A DNA stretch of 64,000 bases from an uncultured Christensenellaceae bacterium (GTDB lineage Bacteria; Bacillota; Clostridia; Christensenellales; Pumilibacteraceae). This document shows, one piece after another, positions 34,218-43,244 of this stretch. The notes under the pieces are model-generated. The model worked only from the letters and a program-made list of their open reading frames with translations, had not been told where the DNA came from and made no database searches. The translations under genes and the position numbers were made by a program. The stretch is from NCBI GenBank assembly GCA_910586925.1, contig CAJUKG010000001.1:62001-126000 (forward strand), given 5' to 3'. Every line of letters begins with the position of its first letter. The first letter of the stretch is position 1.

Positions 34218-34628
34218 ATGGACAGCAAACCACGAAGTACTATCCCGGTCGCGGTAAGGATCGCGTCGGAACAGGAACCCGTAGATTGTTCGGGGACATA
34301 TACCGAGCAGTCGGACGGGTTTAGCTTGCGGTTTTGCATGGGTGCGGACGAGTTTACCGTCGTGCATACCAAGGCGGCGACGTCGGTCGCGGCAAAGGGC
34401 GTAATGAATTACGACATCGTACTCGACGATGCCGAAACTTTTACTATGTTGAAAACCCCGTACGGCGAAATGAAGTTTGCGGTCGTCACGCGCGAGCGCA
34501 GCGTCGTAAGGCTTAACGACAGCATCAGAATACTTCTCGAATACACCATGAAAAACGACGCGAGCGGCGAGATGGACCGCGCCGTCGATATCACGGTGGA
34601 TCTGACACAATCGAAGGAAACGTTATAA
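34218..34628 (+). CDS. DUF1934 family protein (calycin-like beta-barrel)
   Basis: A 136-residue protein of the DUF1934/YwiB type, a small beta-barrel found next to various housekeeping genes in Bacillota with no known reaction. The family pattern is visible: strands, then LKTPYGEMKFAVVTRERSVVRL (the TPYG turn), and a last pair of strands IRILLEYTMKNDASGEMDRAVDITVDL. No ribosome binding site precedes the ATG, and the -10 box ends only 10 bases upstream, so the message is probably leaderless. An in-frame earlier ATG at 34173 lies upstream of the promoter. The next gene follows after 10 bases. Confidence 0.82.
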   Translation: MDSKPRSTIPVAVRIASEQEPVDCSGTYTEQSDGFSLRFCMGADEFTVVHTKAATSVAAKGVMNYDIVLDDAETFTMLKTPYGEMKFAVVTRERSVVRLNDSIRILLEYTMKNDASGEMDRAVDITVDLTQSKETL

Positions 34629-34638
34629 AGGACGAATC

Positions 34639-35292
34639 ATGAAAATCAAATGGCTGGGACATTCCTCATTCCTGTTGACCGAAAGCACGGGCATAACCGT
34701 GCTGACCGATCCGTTCGACCCGAAAATGGTCGGGTACGGATTTACCGCGCCGCCCGTCGATATAGTCACGGTGTCGCACGGTCACGCCGATCACAACTAC
34801 CTCGAGGGCGTAAAAAGCCGCAAACAGGTGTACGACGCGCCGGGTAAATTCGAGTACGAGGGCAGAGTGCACATCACGGGCGTGCAGTGTTTCCACGACG
34901 ACGGCGAAGGCAAGATCCGCGGCGAGAACATTATATATAAGATAGGTATGGATGGCGTAAATATCTGTCATATGGGCGATATAGGCGAGCCGTGCAGTCC
35001 CGAGCTTGTGGAACGGCTTCTTCCCGTAGACGTGCTGATGATCCCCGTCGGCGGCAATTACACGGTGGACGCCGAGCTTGCGAAAGAGTATGTCGACAGA
35101 CTCATGCCGCAGATAGTCATTCCCATGCACTATAAGCGCAAGCATTGCGAACTCGATATAGACAAGGTCGATCCGTTCGTGCGCATGTTCGACGACGAGT
35201 ACGTCGAGGACGACGTTGCCGAGCTGGAGCTTGACAGACAGGATTTCGACGAGAACGGCGAAACGCGCCTTGTCGTGCTGAAGAAGAATTAA
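34639..35292 (+). CDS. Metal-dependent hydrolase, UPF0173 family
   Basis: A 217-residue metallo-beta-lactamase-fold hydrolase. It begins MKIKWLGHSSFLL, the UPF0173 start, and has the metal motif SHGHADHNYL (about 52-61), then VGGNYTVDAELAKEYVDRLMPQIVIPMHYK, with the last histidine ligand in PMHYK. The substrate is not known for the family. AAAGGACG lies before the ATG. It is the second gene of the DUF1934 transcript and ends at a strong terminator. Confidence 0.88.
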   Translation: MKIKWLGHSSFLLTESTGITVLTDPFDPKMVGYGFTAPPVDIVTVSHGHADHNYLEGVKSRKQVYDAPGKFEYEGRVHITGVQCFHDDGEGKIRGENIIYKIGMDGVNICHMGDIGEPCSPELVERLLPVDVLMIPVGGNYTVDAELAKEYVDRLMPQIVIPMHYKRKHCELDIDKVDPFVRMFDDEYVEDDVAELELDRQDFDENGETRLVVLKKN

Positions 35293-35314
35293 CAATTAAA
35301 AATTACGGATAATT

Positions 35315-35349
35315 AAAATCGAGGATAAATATACAGTCCTCGATTTTTT
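35315..35349. terminator. Bidirectional terminator between the hydrolase and AraC genes
   Basis: AAAATCGAGGA (35315-35325) pairs with TCCTCGATTTT (35337-35347) over an 11-base loop, with T runs usable on both strands. Confidence 0.88.
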
Positions 35350-35403
35350 GTTTTGGAAGATTATCTGTGAGCCGTCAATGAAATCTAATTATTAAATCGA
35401 CAA

Positions 35404-35430
35404 CAATTATTAATTGTTAATTGTTAATTG
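35404..35430. repeat. AT-rich dispersed repeat at the araC-type gene end
   Basis: CAATTATTAATTGTTAATTG followed by TTAATTG, overlapping the 3' end of the AraC-type gene, which ends at 35417. The same sequence family occurs at 12767 and 48942. Confidence 0.65.
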
Positions 35431-36283
35431 ATTCTACAAGTTTCGTGTCGCAAAGCGTCGGGTCTATGGCGTCGGTATCGAGCGGCAGCAACGGCGTCAT
35501 TACGTAATCGGGAGGCAGGTGCGTGGGAGTGTAACCGGTGAATTTTTTGAAAATGCGGTTAAAGTTGCGCAAAGAGCCGAAGTTGCATTTCACGCTTATT
35601 CCCGTCATATCCCTATCGCCGCCGTGTATGAGGTCGATCGCCCGTTCCACTCGGACGCTGTTTATGTAGTGGGTGAGGTGCATGCCCATTTTCGCATTGA
35701 AGTGTCGCGACAAATAGCTCGCGTTCATGTTCATGAATTTCGCCGCGTCGATAAGCGTGTAGTGCGTACCGTTCTCGCGTATTTCTATCAACAGCTTTTT
35801 TAACCGTGCGTCCGAACGCATTTTTTGCAGTACGACTTTCGTGTTGTTTTCCATGTACAGGTCGAGGGTGAACCTCCGAAGTTTCGCTTCCACGTCTTGA
35901 TTGTACAGCGGAGGTTTTTCGGTGAATGCCGCGAATATGTAATCGTACAGCTCGCTCACCGTTTTGCCGTCCACTTTGGGCGAGCGCAGTTTGAACCCGT
36001 CCGTAAAGTCGCTCACTATCGAACTGTCGAATATTATCGTTTTAAGCAGAGAATCGTTCTCGATCGCGCGTATGCGGTGCAGGCTTTCGCTTTCAAAGAA
36101 CATAGCGTCGCCTTTATGCAGTCTGTATTTCATGTCGTCGCATAAAATATCAAGCTCGCCGTTCTCGACGTATATCAGTTCGCAGTCGGTGTGCCAATGC
36201 AGGTTGTTTTGTGAATTGAGATATTTCCCCGCCCAAACGCGCTCGCCGACGCCGTATTTCCATTGTTGCTTTTTAGCGTTCAT
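35417..36283 (-). CDS. AraC family regulator with cupin sensor domain
   Basis: A 288-residue regulator. The N-terminal cupin (about 25-90: NLHWHTDCELIYVENGELDILCDDMKYRLHKGDAMFFESESLHRI) is the ligand-sensing part. The C-terminal AraC domain (about 185-270) has two helix-turn-helices: LIDAAKFMNMNASYLSRHFNAKMGMHLTHYINSVRVERAIDLI, and ISVKCNFGSLRNFNRIFKKFTGYTP. ATG 36283 has GGGAGA upstream; a longer frame to 36346 begins inside the -35 box. It is divergent from galTKEM and probably controls it, with galactose or a galactoside as likely signal (inference from position). The 3' tail extends into an AT-rich repeat. Confidence 0.88.
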   Translation of the reverse strand: MNAKKQQWKYGVGERVWAGKYLNSQNNLHWHTDCELIYVENGELDILCDDMKYRLHKGDAMFFESESLHRIRAIENDSLLKTIIFDSSIVSDFTDGFKLRSPKVDGKTVSELYDYIFAAFTEKPPLYNQDVEAKLRRFTLDLYMENNTKVVLQKMRSDARLKKLLIEIRENGTHYTLIDAAKFMNMNASYLSRHFNAKMGMHLTHYINSVRVERAIDLIHGGDRDMTGISVKCNFGSLRNFNRIFKKFTGYTPTHLPPDYVMTPLLPLDTDAIDPTLCDTKLVESINN

Positions 36284-36317
36284 ATATTTCTCCCTTTTGG
36301 GTTTTCGCAGTGACTGT

Positions 36318-36346
36318 ATTATACAACCTTTTTCGTCAATAGTCAA
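36318..36346 (-). promoter_or_regulatory. Sigma-A promoter of the AraC-type regulator
   Basis: Minus strand: TTGACT (36346-36341), 17-base spacer, TATAAT (36323-36318). Confidence 0.82.
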
Positions 36347-36387
36347 GAATTACGTAAAAAATTTTCTAAAATAGGTAAATTTTATTC

Positions 36388-36416
36388 TTGCATATTTCGC
36401 CGCGATTTGGTAGAAT
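36388..36416 (+). promoter_or_regulatory. Sigma-A promoter of galTKEM
   Basis: TTGCAT (36388-36393), 17-base spacer, TAGAAT (36411-36416), with a leader of about 75 bases before galT. The two divergent -35 boxes are about 40 bases apart, room for an activator. Confidence 0.75.
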
Positions 36417-36497
36417 ATGAGTACGGAACAAAAGAGCGGGGCGGTTGCGCCGTTCGCAAGGTTTGCGGGAAAATTTTGTTGACCGGAGGTCACGGTA

Positions 36498-37949
36498 ATG
36501 AATAGGCTTTACGAGAGCATCGACAGGCTGGTCGATTACGCAAGACACAAGTTGGGGCTTACCGAGAAGAACGCCGATTATGCGCGCAACGGCGTGCTCG
36601 GAATTCTCGGCGTCGCTTTTCCGTCTACGGGCGCATGCGCGGAGAATAAAAGCATTGCCGAACTTCTCGCGGCGTTTTCGGACGAAGCGATAAAAGCGGG
36701 ACTGTTCGAGCGTGCCGACGCCGAAAAATACTGCGACGCGGTGATGGGCGAGCTGTCGCTTATGCCGCACGCGATCGAAGAAGTTTTTACGTATCTCGAG
36801 AACAAAGAGGGAAGCGCGGCGGCGACTTCCATGCTTTACGAGTATTGCGTAAACAACAATTACGTCAAAAAGGATAAACTCGACAAAAATCCGCGGTTCG
36901 AGCAGGACGGACTGATCATAACCATCAATAAAGCCAAACCCGAGTTTCGCGACGCGAAAAAAGCGGCGGCGGGCAATTCCGTCGGCGGCGGCTATCCCGC
37001 GTGCAGTATCTGCCACGAAAACGAGGGGTTCGGCGGTCGCGGAAAGCGCACCCTACGCACTGTCGATCTCGAGCTGGGCGGACAAAAATGGTTCTGGCAA
37101 TATTCGCCGTACGGGTATTTTTATCAGCACGGAATAGCCGTCAATTACGAACACACGCCCATGCACGTCGACCGCGCGACGTTCGGGCGGCTCATGGATT
37201 TTGCCGATCGGTTCCCGCACTATTTTATAGGTTGCAACGCCGCGCTTCCGCGTATCGGCGGCAGTGTGCTCGCGCACGACCACTATCAAGGCGGCGGCGA
37301 GGTTTTGCCGCTCCATAAAGCGGGTGCGAAATATTCGCTTACTTATGAAAAAACCAAAACGCTCGTGGAAGTGCTCGATTGGCACGGCACCGCGGTACGC
37401 GTCGTCGATCGTTCGCGCGAGAACATTACCGAAGTTTCCGACAAGATCCGCGCCGCTTGGGTGGATTACGACGATCCCGCGCTCGGGATCGTTCACGAGG
37501 ACGGCGACGGAATACATAACGCGATAAGTCCCACGGTAGTCAAGACCGCGCGCGGCTACGAAATGACGATAATACTTCGCAGTAACATTACGTCGAAGAA
37601 GTATCCCGACGGAGTGTTTCACGCGCACCCCGAGTTTCACGTGATCAAGAAAGAGTCTATCGGGCTTATAGAAGCGCAGGGGCTTTTCATACTGCCGGGA
37701 CGGCTCGAGACGGAGCTTGCCGAGATCTCCGAGTGCATATGCGACGGCAAAAAACTTCCCGCCGCGCTTTCCGATTACGAATTCATTTACGGCGAGATAC
37801 TTTCGCTTTGCGGAAACAAACGCGATAAAAAGAGCGTGGACGACGCCGTGCGGCGCGAGCTTGGCAGCGTTTGCACGCGCATACTGCAAAACACGGCTGT
37901 ATTCAAGACGCACGAAGAAACGCTTACATTCGTAAAAGCCGCACTTTGA
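36498..37949 (+). CDS. galT: UDP-glucose-hexose-1-phosphate uridylyltransferase GalT (type 2)
   Basis: A 483-residue enzyme of the Leloir pathway exchanging UMP between UDP-glucose and galactose-1-phosphate. It is the long Bacillota type, not the 350-residue HPH type: VDYARHKLGL at the start, YPACSICHENEGFGGRGKRTLR, FPHYFIGCNAALPRIGGSVLAHDHYQGGGEVLP (about 235-270, the active-site histidines), and RPGRLETEL-like FILPGRLETELAEI. CCGGAGG lies upstream of the ATG. It is the first of four consecutive gal genes. Confidence 0.95.
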   Translation: MNRLYESIDRLVDYARHKLGLTEKNADYARNGVLGILGVAFPSTGACAENKSIAELLAAFSDEAIKAGLFERADAEKYCDAVMGELSLMPHAIEEVFTYLENKEGSAAATSMLYEYCVNNNYVKKDKLDKNPRFEQDGLIITINKAKPEFRDAKKAAAGNSVGGGYPACSICHENEGFGGRGKRTLRTVDLELGGQKWFWQYSPYGYFYQHGIAVNYEHTPMHVDRATFGRLMDFADRFPHYFIGCNAALPRIGGSVLAHDHYQGGGEVLPLHKAGAKYSLTYEKTKTLVEVLDWHGTAVRVVDRSRENITEVSDKIRAAWVDYDDPALGIVHEDGDGIHNAISPTVVKTARGYEMTIILRSNITSKKYPDGVFHAHPEFHVIKKESIGLIEAQGLFILPGRLETELAEISECICDGKKLPAALSDYEFIYGEILSLCGNKRDKKSVDDAVRRELGSVCTRILQNTAVFKTHEETLTFVKAAL

Positions 37950-37959
37950 CGGAGGGATC

Positions 37960-39102
37960 ATGAAAAACAAAGTTGTGAACGAGCGCGAATATGCGTTCAA
38001 AGTGAGTGCCGCGGGCAGGGTGAATATCATCGGCGAGCACATAGACTACTGCGGCGGCAAAGTTTTTCCCGCCGCGCTCTCGCTTAAGAATACGGTGTAC
38101 ATACGACCCAACGGCACGAATAAAATAAATATCGGTTGGACTACCCTCGATACGACCGTTTCGCTCGATATAGATAAGCTCGGCGAGTACAGGAACCTCG
38201 ATTACGGCAATTATCAGGCGGGCAGCCTTTACATGTGGCAGTCGGCGGGACATAAGATCGTCGGGTGCGATATGATTCAGGACTGCACCGTGCCGTTCGG
38301 GAGCGGTCTGTCGTCGTCTGCGGCGATAGAGGTGTCGACGATCGCCGCAATGTGCGCGATAACGGATACCCCCGTCGACAACGTTAAAATAGCGATCGCC
38401 GCACGTCGCGCCGAGAGCGAGTATATCGGAGTGAACTGCGGGATCATGGATCAGTACGCGTCCGCATGCGGCAGAGCGGGGCATGCGATACTTCTCGACT
38501 GCGCCACGCTCGACGCCGAGTACGTTCCGATAGATACTGGCGATTGTTCGCTCGTCATCATCAACTGCAAAAAACCGCACAACCTCGTCGAGAGCAAGTA
38601 TAACGAACGGCGCGAAGAAACGGACGCGGCACTCGAGATACTGCGCGGCGTGACGGGTATAAAGAACCTCGCGGAGCTTGACGGCAAAACGCTCGACGCG
38701 CATGCGTCGCTGCTTTCGCCCGTGCTTTATAAGCGGACGAAACACGTTGCGGACGAGTGCGCGCGCGTCGCGGCGGCGGAGCAGGCAATGAAGTCGGGCG
38801 ATATGGTCTCGCTCGGAAACATACTCGATGCGTCGCACGAGTCGCTTAAAAGTTTGTACGAAGTGACGGGAAGCGAACTCGACGCGCTCGCGGCGGCGGC
38901 GCAGTCGCACCCCGCGTGTCTCGGTTCGAGAATGACGGGTGCGGGATTCGGCGGGTGCACGGTGTCGCTCGTAAAGACCGCGGCGGTCGCCGATTTCGAG
39001 AAGTACGTGCTCGAGCGATACAAAAAAGCGACGGGATATACCGCCGAAGTGTATCGCGCGACGATCGGCGACGGCATAACGATAACGCCGATAGGCAAAT
39101 AA
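37960..39102 (+). CDS. galK: Galactokinase GalK
   Basis: A 380-residue GHMP kinase making galactose-1-phosphate. The galactose-binding signature GRVNIIGEHIDYCGGKVFPAAL is at residues 17-38, the phosphate loop VPFGSGLSSSAAIEVSTIAAM at about 110-130, and the third GHMP motif GSRMTGAGFGGCTVSLV at about 325-341. It starts 10 bases after galT with GGAGG upstream. Confidence 0.96.
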   Translation: MKNKVVNEREYAFKVSAAGRVNIIGEHIDYCGGKVFPAALSLKNTVYIRPNGTNKINIGWTTLDTTVSLDIDKLGEYRNLDYGNYQAGSLYMWQSAGHKIVGCDMIQDCTVPFGSGLSSSAAIEVSTIAAMCAITDTPVDNVKIAIAARRAESEYIGVNCGIMDQYASACGRAGHAILLDCATLDAEYVPIDTGDCSLVIINCKKPHNLVESKYNERREETDAALEILRGVTGIKNLAELDGKTLDAHASLLSPVLYKRTKHVADECARVAAAEQAMKSGDMVSLGNILDASHESLKSLYEVTGSELDALAAAAQSHPACLGSRMTGAGFGGCTVSLVKTAAVADFEKYVLERYKKATGYTAEVYRATIGDGITITPIGK

Positions 39103-39133
39103 TATTTTCGATCACATTGCGTAGGAGGCAATC

Positions 39134-40147
39134 ATGACTATTTTGGTAACGGGCGGCGCGGGATATATCGGGTCGCACACATGCGTGGAACTTCTCTGTG
39201 CGGGACACGGCGTCGTCGTCGTGGATAACTTCTGCAATTCGTCCGAAGAAAGCGTCAAGCGCGTCGAGCGTATTACGGGAAAGCGCGTCAAGCTGTACGC
39301 GGGCGACATTCGCGACGGCAAACTTCTCGATAAGATCTTCGCCGAAAACAAGATAGACAGCGTTATTCACTTTGCGGGACTCAAAGCGGTCGGAGAGTCG
39401 TGCGCAAAACCCATAGAGTATTACGACAACAATCTCGCGGGCACGCTCGTGCTTCTCGACGCCATGCGCCGCGGCGGCTGCAAGAGCATTGTTTTTTCGT
39501 CGTCGGCGACGGTGTACGGCACGCCCGAAAAACTTCCGCTCGACGAAAACTGCGCGATCGGCGGCACGACCAATCCTTACGGCACGAGCAAGTATTTTCA
39601 GGAGATCATGCTTCGCGACGTGTACGCTTCCGACAACGAGTGGAAGGTCGTACTGCTGCGGTACTTCAATCCCGTCGGCGCACACGAGAGCGGGCTTATA
39701 GGCGAGGATCCCAAGGGCATACCCAACAACCTCACGCCGTACATTGCGAAAGTGGCTATCGGCGAGCTTAAGGAAGTGGGCGTGTTCGGTAACGATTACG
39801 ATACCCCCGACGGCACGGGCGTGCGCGACTATATCCACGTCGTCGATCTTGCGAAAGGACACGTCGCGGCAATCGAAAAAACGGCGAAAGCGGGCGTGTA
39901 CGTTTATAATCTCGGTACGGGTATCGGTTACAGCGTGCTCGACGTCATTCACGCGTTTGAAAAGGCGTGCGGGCATAAACTGCCGTACTCCGTTAAACCC
40001 CGCAGACCGGGCGACATCGCAGCATGTTATGCCGACGCAAGCAAAGCCGAGAAAGAACTCGGCTGGAAGGCGACGCTCGGTATAGAAGAAATGTGCGCTT
40101 CGCTTTGGAAGTGGCAGACGATGAACCCGAAAGGCTACAACAAATAG
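39134..40147 (+). CDS. galE: UDP-glucose 4-epimerase GalE
   Basis: A 337-residue short-chain dehydrogenase that interconverts UDP-galactose and UDP-glucose using bound NAD. The NAD loop is [17 protein letters not shown] (residues 4-20), followed by [11 protein letters not shown], the catalytic [14 protein letters not shown], and the YGTSKYFQE Tyr-Lys pair (about 149-153). The C-terminus has [14 protein letters not shown] and [21 protein letters not shown]. Confidence 0.97.
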   Translation: MTILVTGGAGYIGSHTCVELLCAGHGVVVVDNFCNSSEESVKRVERITGKRVKLYAGDIRDGKLLDKIFAENKIDSVIHFAGLKAVGESCAKPIEYYDNNLAGTLVLLDAMRRGGCKSIVFSSSATVYGTPEKLPLDENCAIGGTTNPYGTSKYFQEIMLRDVYASDNEWKVVLLRYFNPVGAHESGLIGEDPKGIPNNLTPYIAKVAIGELKEVGVFGNDYDTPDGTGVRDYIHVVDLAKGHVAAIEKTAKAGVYVYNLGTGIGYSVLDVIHAFEKACGHKLPYSVKPRRPGDIAACYADASKAEKELGWKATLGIEEMCASLWKWQTMNPKGYNK

Positions 40148-40156
40148 GGGCACGAC

Positions 40157-41140
40157 ATGAAGATCACTCACTCGAAAATAAACGGCAATGCCGCGGTGAC
40201 GCTCGAAAATAAGCGCGGACTCGAAGTGACGCTTTGCGCGCTCGGCGCGGGGATAGCGAGCATACGCTTTCCCGACAAAACGGGAGTCAAGCGCGAACTG
40301 ACGAAACTTTCCGATAAAGGTTACGGCTTCGGGCACAACGGACTTACCACCGGTCGCACGGCGGGACGTATCGACGGCGCGACTTTTACTATCGACGGCA
40401 AGACGGCTATGCTCGAAAAAAACAACTTCGGTACCGATAACCTTCACGGCGGCTCGACGGGTTTGCACAAAAAGGTGTTCGACATGTCGCTCGAGGAAAG
40501 CGCGGACGGCGTCGCGGTCAAGTTTTCCTGCGTAAGTCCCGACGGCGAGGGCGGATATTTCGGCACGATAGATCTCGATGTGATATATACGGTATACGAA
40601 AAAGAGAACGCGATGCTTTTAGAGTATCGCGCGACGTCGGACTGCAAAACTCTCCTCGACGTGACGAACCACGTGTATCTCAACGCGTCGGGCGATCTGC
40701 GCGAGCCTGTAACCGAGCAAGATCTGTTTATAAATGCGTCGCGCGTCGGTAAGCTCGACGAGCGGCTTATAGCACGCGAGATCGTGCCCGTTACGAAGCA
40801 GTTCGATTTCCGCAAAGCCCGCAAGCACGGCGAGTACAACGCCGACGAAAGCGTGCAACGGTACACGCACGGTTACGACCACCCGTTCTTTCTCGATAAG
40901 CGCGGACTCGATACTCCCGCATGCTCGCTGTATTCGGAAACGAGCGGCATAAAGATCGCCGTGTCCACGACATACCCCTGCGCCGTCGTATTCGCCGACA
41001 ATTTCGGCGGCAATAACGCGGTATGTTTCGAGTGTCAGTACCACCCCGACGGAATTCACGCATGCCCCGACGACTGCGGGATATTAAGCCCCGACAAGCC
41101 GTACGAAAACGCAATGCTGTATAAATTCGACGTAGAATAA
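40157..41140 (+). CDS. galM: Aldose 1-epimerase GalM
   Basis: A 327-residue mutarotase that supplies alpha-galactose to GalK. Motifs in order: GLTTGRTAGRIDGATFTIDGK (about 59-80), NLHGGSTGLHKKVFDM (the first catalytic histidine), LDVTNHVYLNASGD (the second histidine), and a C-terminal ECQYHPDGIHACPDDCGIL carrying the late acidic residues. Last gene of the gal transcript. Confidence 0.95.
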   Translation: MKITHSKINGNAAVTLENKRGLEVTLCALGAGIASIRFPDKTGVKRELTKLSDKGYGFGHNGLTTGRTAGRIDGATFTIDGKTAMLEKNNFGTDNLHGGSTGLHKKVFDMSLEESADGVAVKFSCVSPDGEGGYFGTIDLDVIYTVYEKENAMLLEYRATSDCKTLLDVTNHVYLNASGDLREPVTEQDLFINASRVGKLDERLIAREIVPVTKQFDFRKARKHGEYNADESVQRYTHGYDHPFFLDKRGLDTPACSLYSETSGIKIAVSTTYPCAVVFADNFGGNNAVCFECQYHPDGIHACPDDCGILSPDKPYENAMLYKFDVE

Positions 41141-41158
41141 TTACAGAATATACCAAAA

Positions 41159-41187
41159 AACGACCGTGCGATCGCGCGGTTGTTTTT
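41159..41187 (+). terminator. Terminator of galTKEM
   Basis: AACGACCGTGC (41159-41169), loop GATC, GCGCGGTTGTT (41174-41184), an 11-bp stem, then a T run. Confidence 0.88.
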
Positions 41188-41224
41188 GTTTGTGAAATAT
41201 TTGCGTTATCTCGGATTATGTGAT

Positions 41225-41238
41225 ATAGTATATACTAT
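41225..41238. repeat. Perfect 14-base palindrome ATAGTATATACTAT
   Basis: ATAGTATATACTAT reads the same on both strands. A partial match (ATAGTATATAC) covers the promoter at 41960-41970 on the other side of the minus-strand gene. The rest of 41188-41349 holds no supported gene; a 14-codon frame at 41243 is probably chance. Confidence 0.45.
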
Positions 41239-41349
41239 TATAATGAGAGCGAAAAGTGTTATTTACGATCACATACGAAGGGCATAATGTGCGAACGACC
41301 GAATGTTGCACGAAAAACCGTTTGTATGATAATGCGTCGGTAAAGCAAT

Positions 41350-41955
41350 CTACACCGCGGGGGTCAACGCTTTGCGTCGTATGTTTTCGTCGAGTTCTTG
41401 CAGCCCGGGCGCGCGTTTTAAGAGTTCTTCGATATTTTGCTCGGGGGTGAGAGAGTACGCGCTTCGCACGAAGTCGTAGCCGAAAAGAGTTTCGGGCATC
41501 GAGAGCATTGCGGTGCCCATCGCGCTCTTTACAAACGTCACGCACAGGAAAGTCTTGTTTTGGAGCGACGTCACCGCGGTGTCGTAACCTTTGATCTCGA
41601 GTTTTTTGCCGAGCTTGTACGACGGCACCGTGTCGTCGCCGACGGCGTTCATTATGTCCGCTTCGCGTTTCGGAAGCCTGCCTTCGTCGATGAGCGAGTC
41701 GTAATCGTAACCGTCGCGGCGCAGTGCGCAAAGGTACGGAAGCACGTCGAGCGAAACAAACGTCGCTTTCTTGTTGATAAACTTGCCGTAAGCGATTTGC
41801 TTGCCGTTCACTGCGCGTTCGCGCATGTACCACAGTTTCATAAAACTTATGCCCGCGTTCGCGGACGCCGAAAATCCCGTTTCCGACCAGAACGGGAGTA
41901 TTCCGTACTCGTTGACGGCGGCTATCAGATCTTCTTGCGTGAGTATCGTATTCAT
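41350..41955 (-). CDS. Uncharacterised protein, AlkZ-related pattern
   Basis: A 201-residue soluble protein. The motifs LIAAVNEYGILPFW, AYGKFINKKATFVSLDVLPYLCALRRDGYDYDSLIDEG and KGYDTAVTSLQNKTFLCVTFV recall a Clostridia family often labelled AlkZ-related (a winged-helix DNA glycosylase relative), but the catalytic motif of AlkZ is not evident and I would not claim activity. ATG 41955 lies seven bases after the -10 box (41962-41967) and has no ribosome binding site, so the mRNA is probably leaderless. An in-frame earlier ATG at 41973 would lie in the promoter. Confidence 0.7.
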   Translation of the reverse strand: MNTILTQEDLIAAVNEYGILPFWSETGFSASANAGISFMKLWYMRERAVNGKQIAYGKFINKKATFVSLDVLPYLCALRRDGYDYDSLIDEGRLPKREADIMNAVGDDTVPSYKLGKKLEIKGYDTAVTSLQNKTFLCVTFVKSAMGTAMLSMPETLFGYDFVRSAYSLTPEQNIEELLKRAPGLQELDENIRRKALTPAV

Positions 41956-41961
41956 GGTTAT

Positions 41962-41990
41962 AGTATATACCAAACCGCGAATTTTGTCAA
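41962..41990 (-). promoter_or_regulatory. Sigma-A promoter of the AlkZ-related gene
   Basis: Minus strand: TTGACA (41990-41985), 17-base spacer, TATACT (41967-41962). Predicted start falls at or next to ATG 41955. Confidence 0.82.
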
Positions 41991-42036
41991 ATATGCACGA
42001 GTAAAGTCGACTGCGCGTACAAGCCGTTATTTACCG

Positions 42037-42065
42037 TTGACAACGGTGCGGTGTTGTGTTAAAAT
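42037..42065 (+). promoter_or_regulatory. Sigma-A promoter of the DUF815 ATPase gene
   Basis: TTGACA (42037-42042), 17-base spacer, TAAAAT (42060-42065). Confidence 0.82.
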
Positions 42066-42107
42066 GTACGCAACGGAGAGTAGAACGTATTATCCGCTCG
42101 GTGGGTC

Positions 42108-43244
42108 ATGGAAGATATAATGTTGCGTTACAAGTCGATATGCGTGTTTAAGGCTGCGGCGAAAGAGGTTTATCCGCTCGCCGCGCTCGCTTGCTGTCGC
42201 GACGAGACCCGCGCCGTCGAGCTTGCCGCCGAGGTGTTTTCCGCCGTTGCGGAGCGCGGTTGCGACACGACGGGGGAGTGGATAAAATATCTGTTGCGAC
42301 GTGACGACAATGTATTCAGCCGCACCGCGGCGCGCGGCGGGCGTGTGTCCGCGCGGCTCAAATCGCAGGTGATAAGCGAGCTTGCGGTGTTCAAACGGCT
42401 GTCGCTCGTAAAGCCCGACGACTTCGCGACCGAAACGATAGCCGAGTTTTTGCCGCGGTTCGGGTTCGGCGGCATGTCGGTAACATACGAGCGGCTGTTG
42501 CTGTTTTATATGGCAAACGGTTGCGGCATGGTGTCCGTCGGAAGCACATTCGTTTATCGCGACGGCGAGCTGTTTCCCGCCGATTTCGGCGACGCAGTTC
42601 TGTCCGACATAAAAAACTACGCCGAAGAAAAAGCGGAGATCGTGCGCAATACCGAAAACTTTATAGCGGGACTGCCCGCTTTTCACGCCCTGCTTTACGG
42701 CGACTGCGGAACGGGCAAGACCGCTACCGTCCGCGCGATCGCACGCGAATACCGCGACAGGATAAACGTCATAGAAGTGAGTTCGCGCGACGTAAGCCGT
42801 ATCGGCACGCTTCGCGCCGAGCTTGCGGGGCTTAAGCAAAAGTTTATATTGTTTGTTGACAATCTCGATTCGGACGGGAACGGCGCGATAGGGAAGTCGC
42901 TCGAAGCCGAGCTTGATTCGCCGTGCGGCAATACGCTCGTGTATTGCACTTGCGACAGTCGCCGCCGCGCGGAAGACGGCGAGGAGCGGCAAAACCGCGA
43001 TACGCAGTCGGAGCTTGCGCTTTTCGACAGGTTCGGGCTTGTCGTCACGTATATGATCCCCGGCAAGGAGGAGTTTATAGATATTCTCAAGCAGATATTG
43101 CGTTCGCGTGGGATCAGGTGGCGAGAGGAATATTCCGCCGTCGCCGAGCTTGCCGCGCTCAAAAAGGGCGGGAGATCGCCGCGTGCGGCTAAGCAGATCG
43201 CCGAGCTTATAGAGAGCAATTATGCGCAAAGAAGGTGTGACTGA
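42108..43244 (+). CDS. AAA+ ATPase of the DUF815 family
   Basis: A 378-residue ATP-binding protein. Helical N-terminal half, then an AAA core: LLYGDCGTGKTATVRAIAREY (Walker A, about 200-220), KQKFILFVDNLDSDG (Walker B), LVYCTCDSRRRAEDGEERQNRD, and a sensor-2-like RSPRAAKQIAELI near the end. This is the DUF815 layout; family function is not established. The stop shares one base with the start of the next gene (TGATG), so the pair is translationally coupled. Confidence 0.85.
   Translation: MEDIMLRYKSICVFKAAAKEVYPLAALACCRDETRAVELAAEVFSAVAERGCDTTGEWIKYLLRRDDNVFSRTAARGGRVSARLKSQVISELAVFKRLSLVKPDDFATETIAEFLPRFGFGGMSVTYERLLLFYMANGCGMVSVGSTFVYRDGELFPADFGDAVLSDIKNYAEEKAEIVRNTENFIAGLPAFHALLYGDCGTGKTATVRAIAREYRDRINVIEVSSRDVSRIGTLRAELAGLKQKFILFVDNLDSDGNGAIGKSLEAELDSPCGNTLVYCTCDSRRRAEDGEERQNRDTQSELALFDRFGLVVTYMIPGKEEFIDILKQILRSRGIRWREEYSAVAELAALKKGGRSPRAAKQIAELIESNYAQRRCD

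Noticed and set aside
32680..34220. Possible oriC around dnaA
   Set aside because: No cluster of TTATCCACA-like boxes and no extended AT-rich unwinding region seen; dnaN and recF absent.
41243..41287. A 14-codon frame after the galM terminator
   Set aside because: No ribosome binding site, weak -35, and nothing to support translation.
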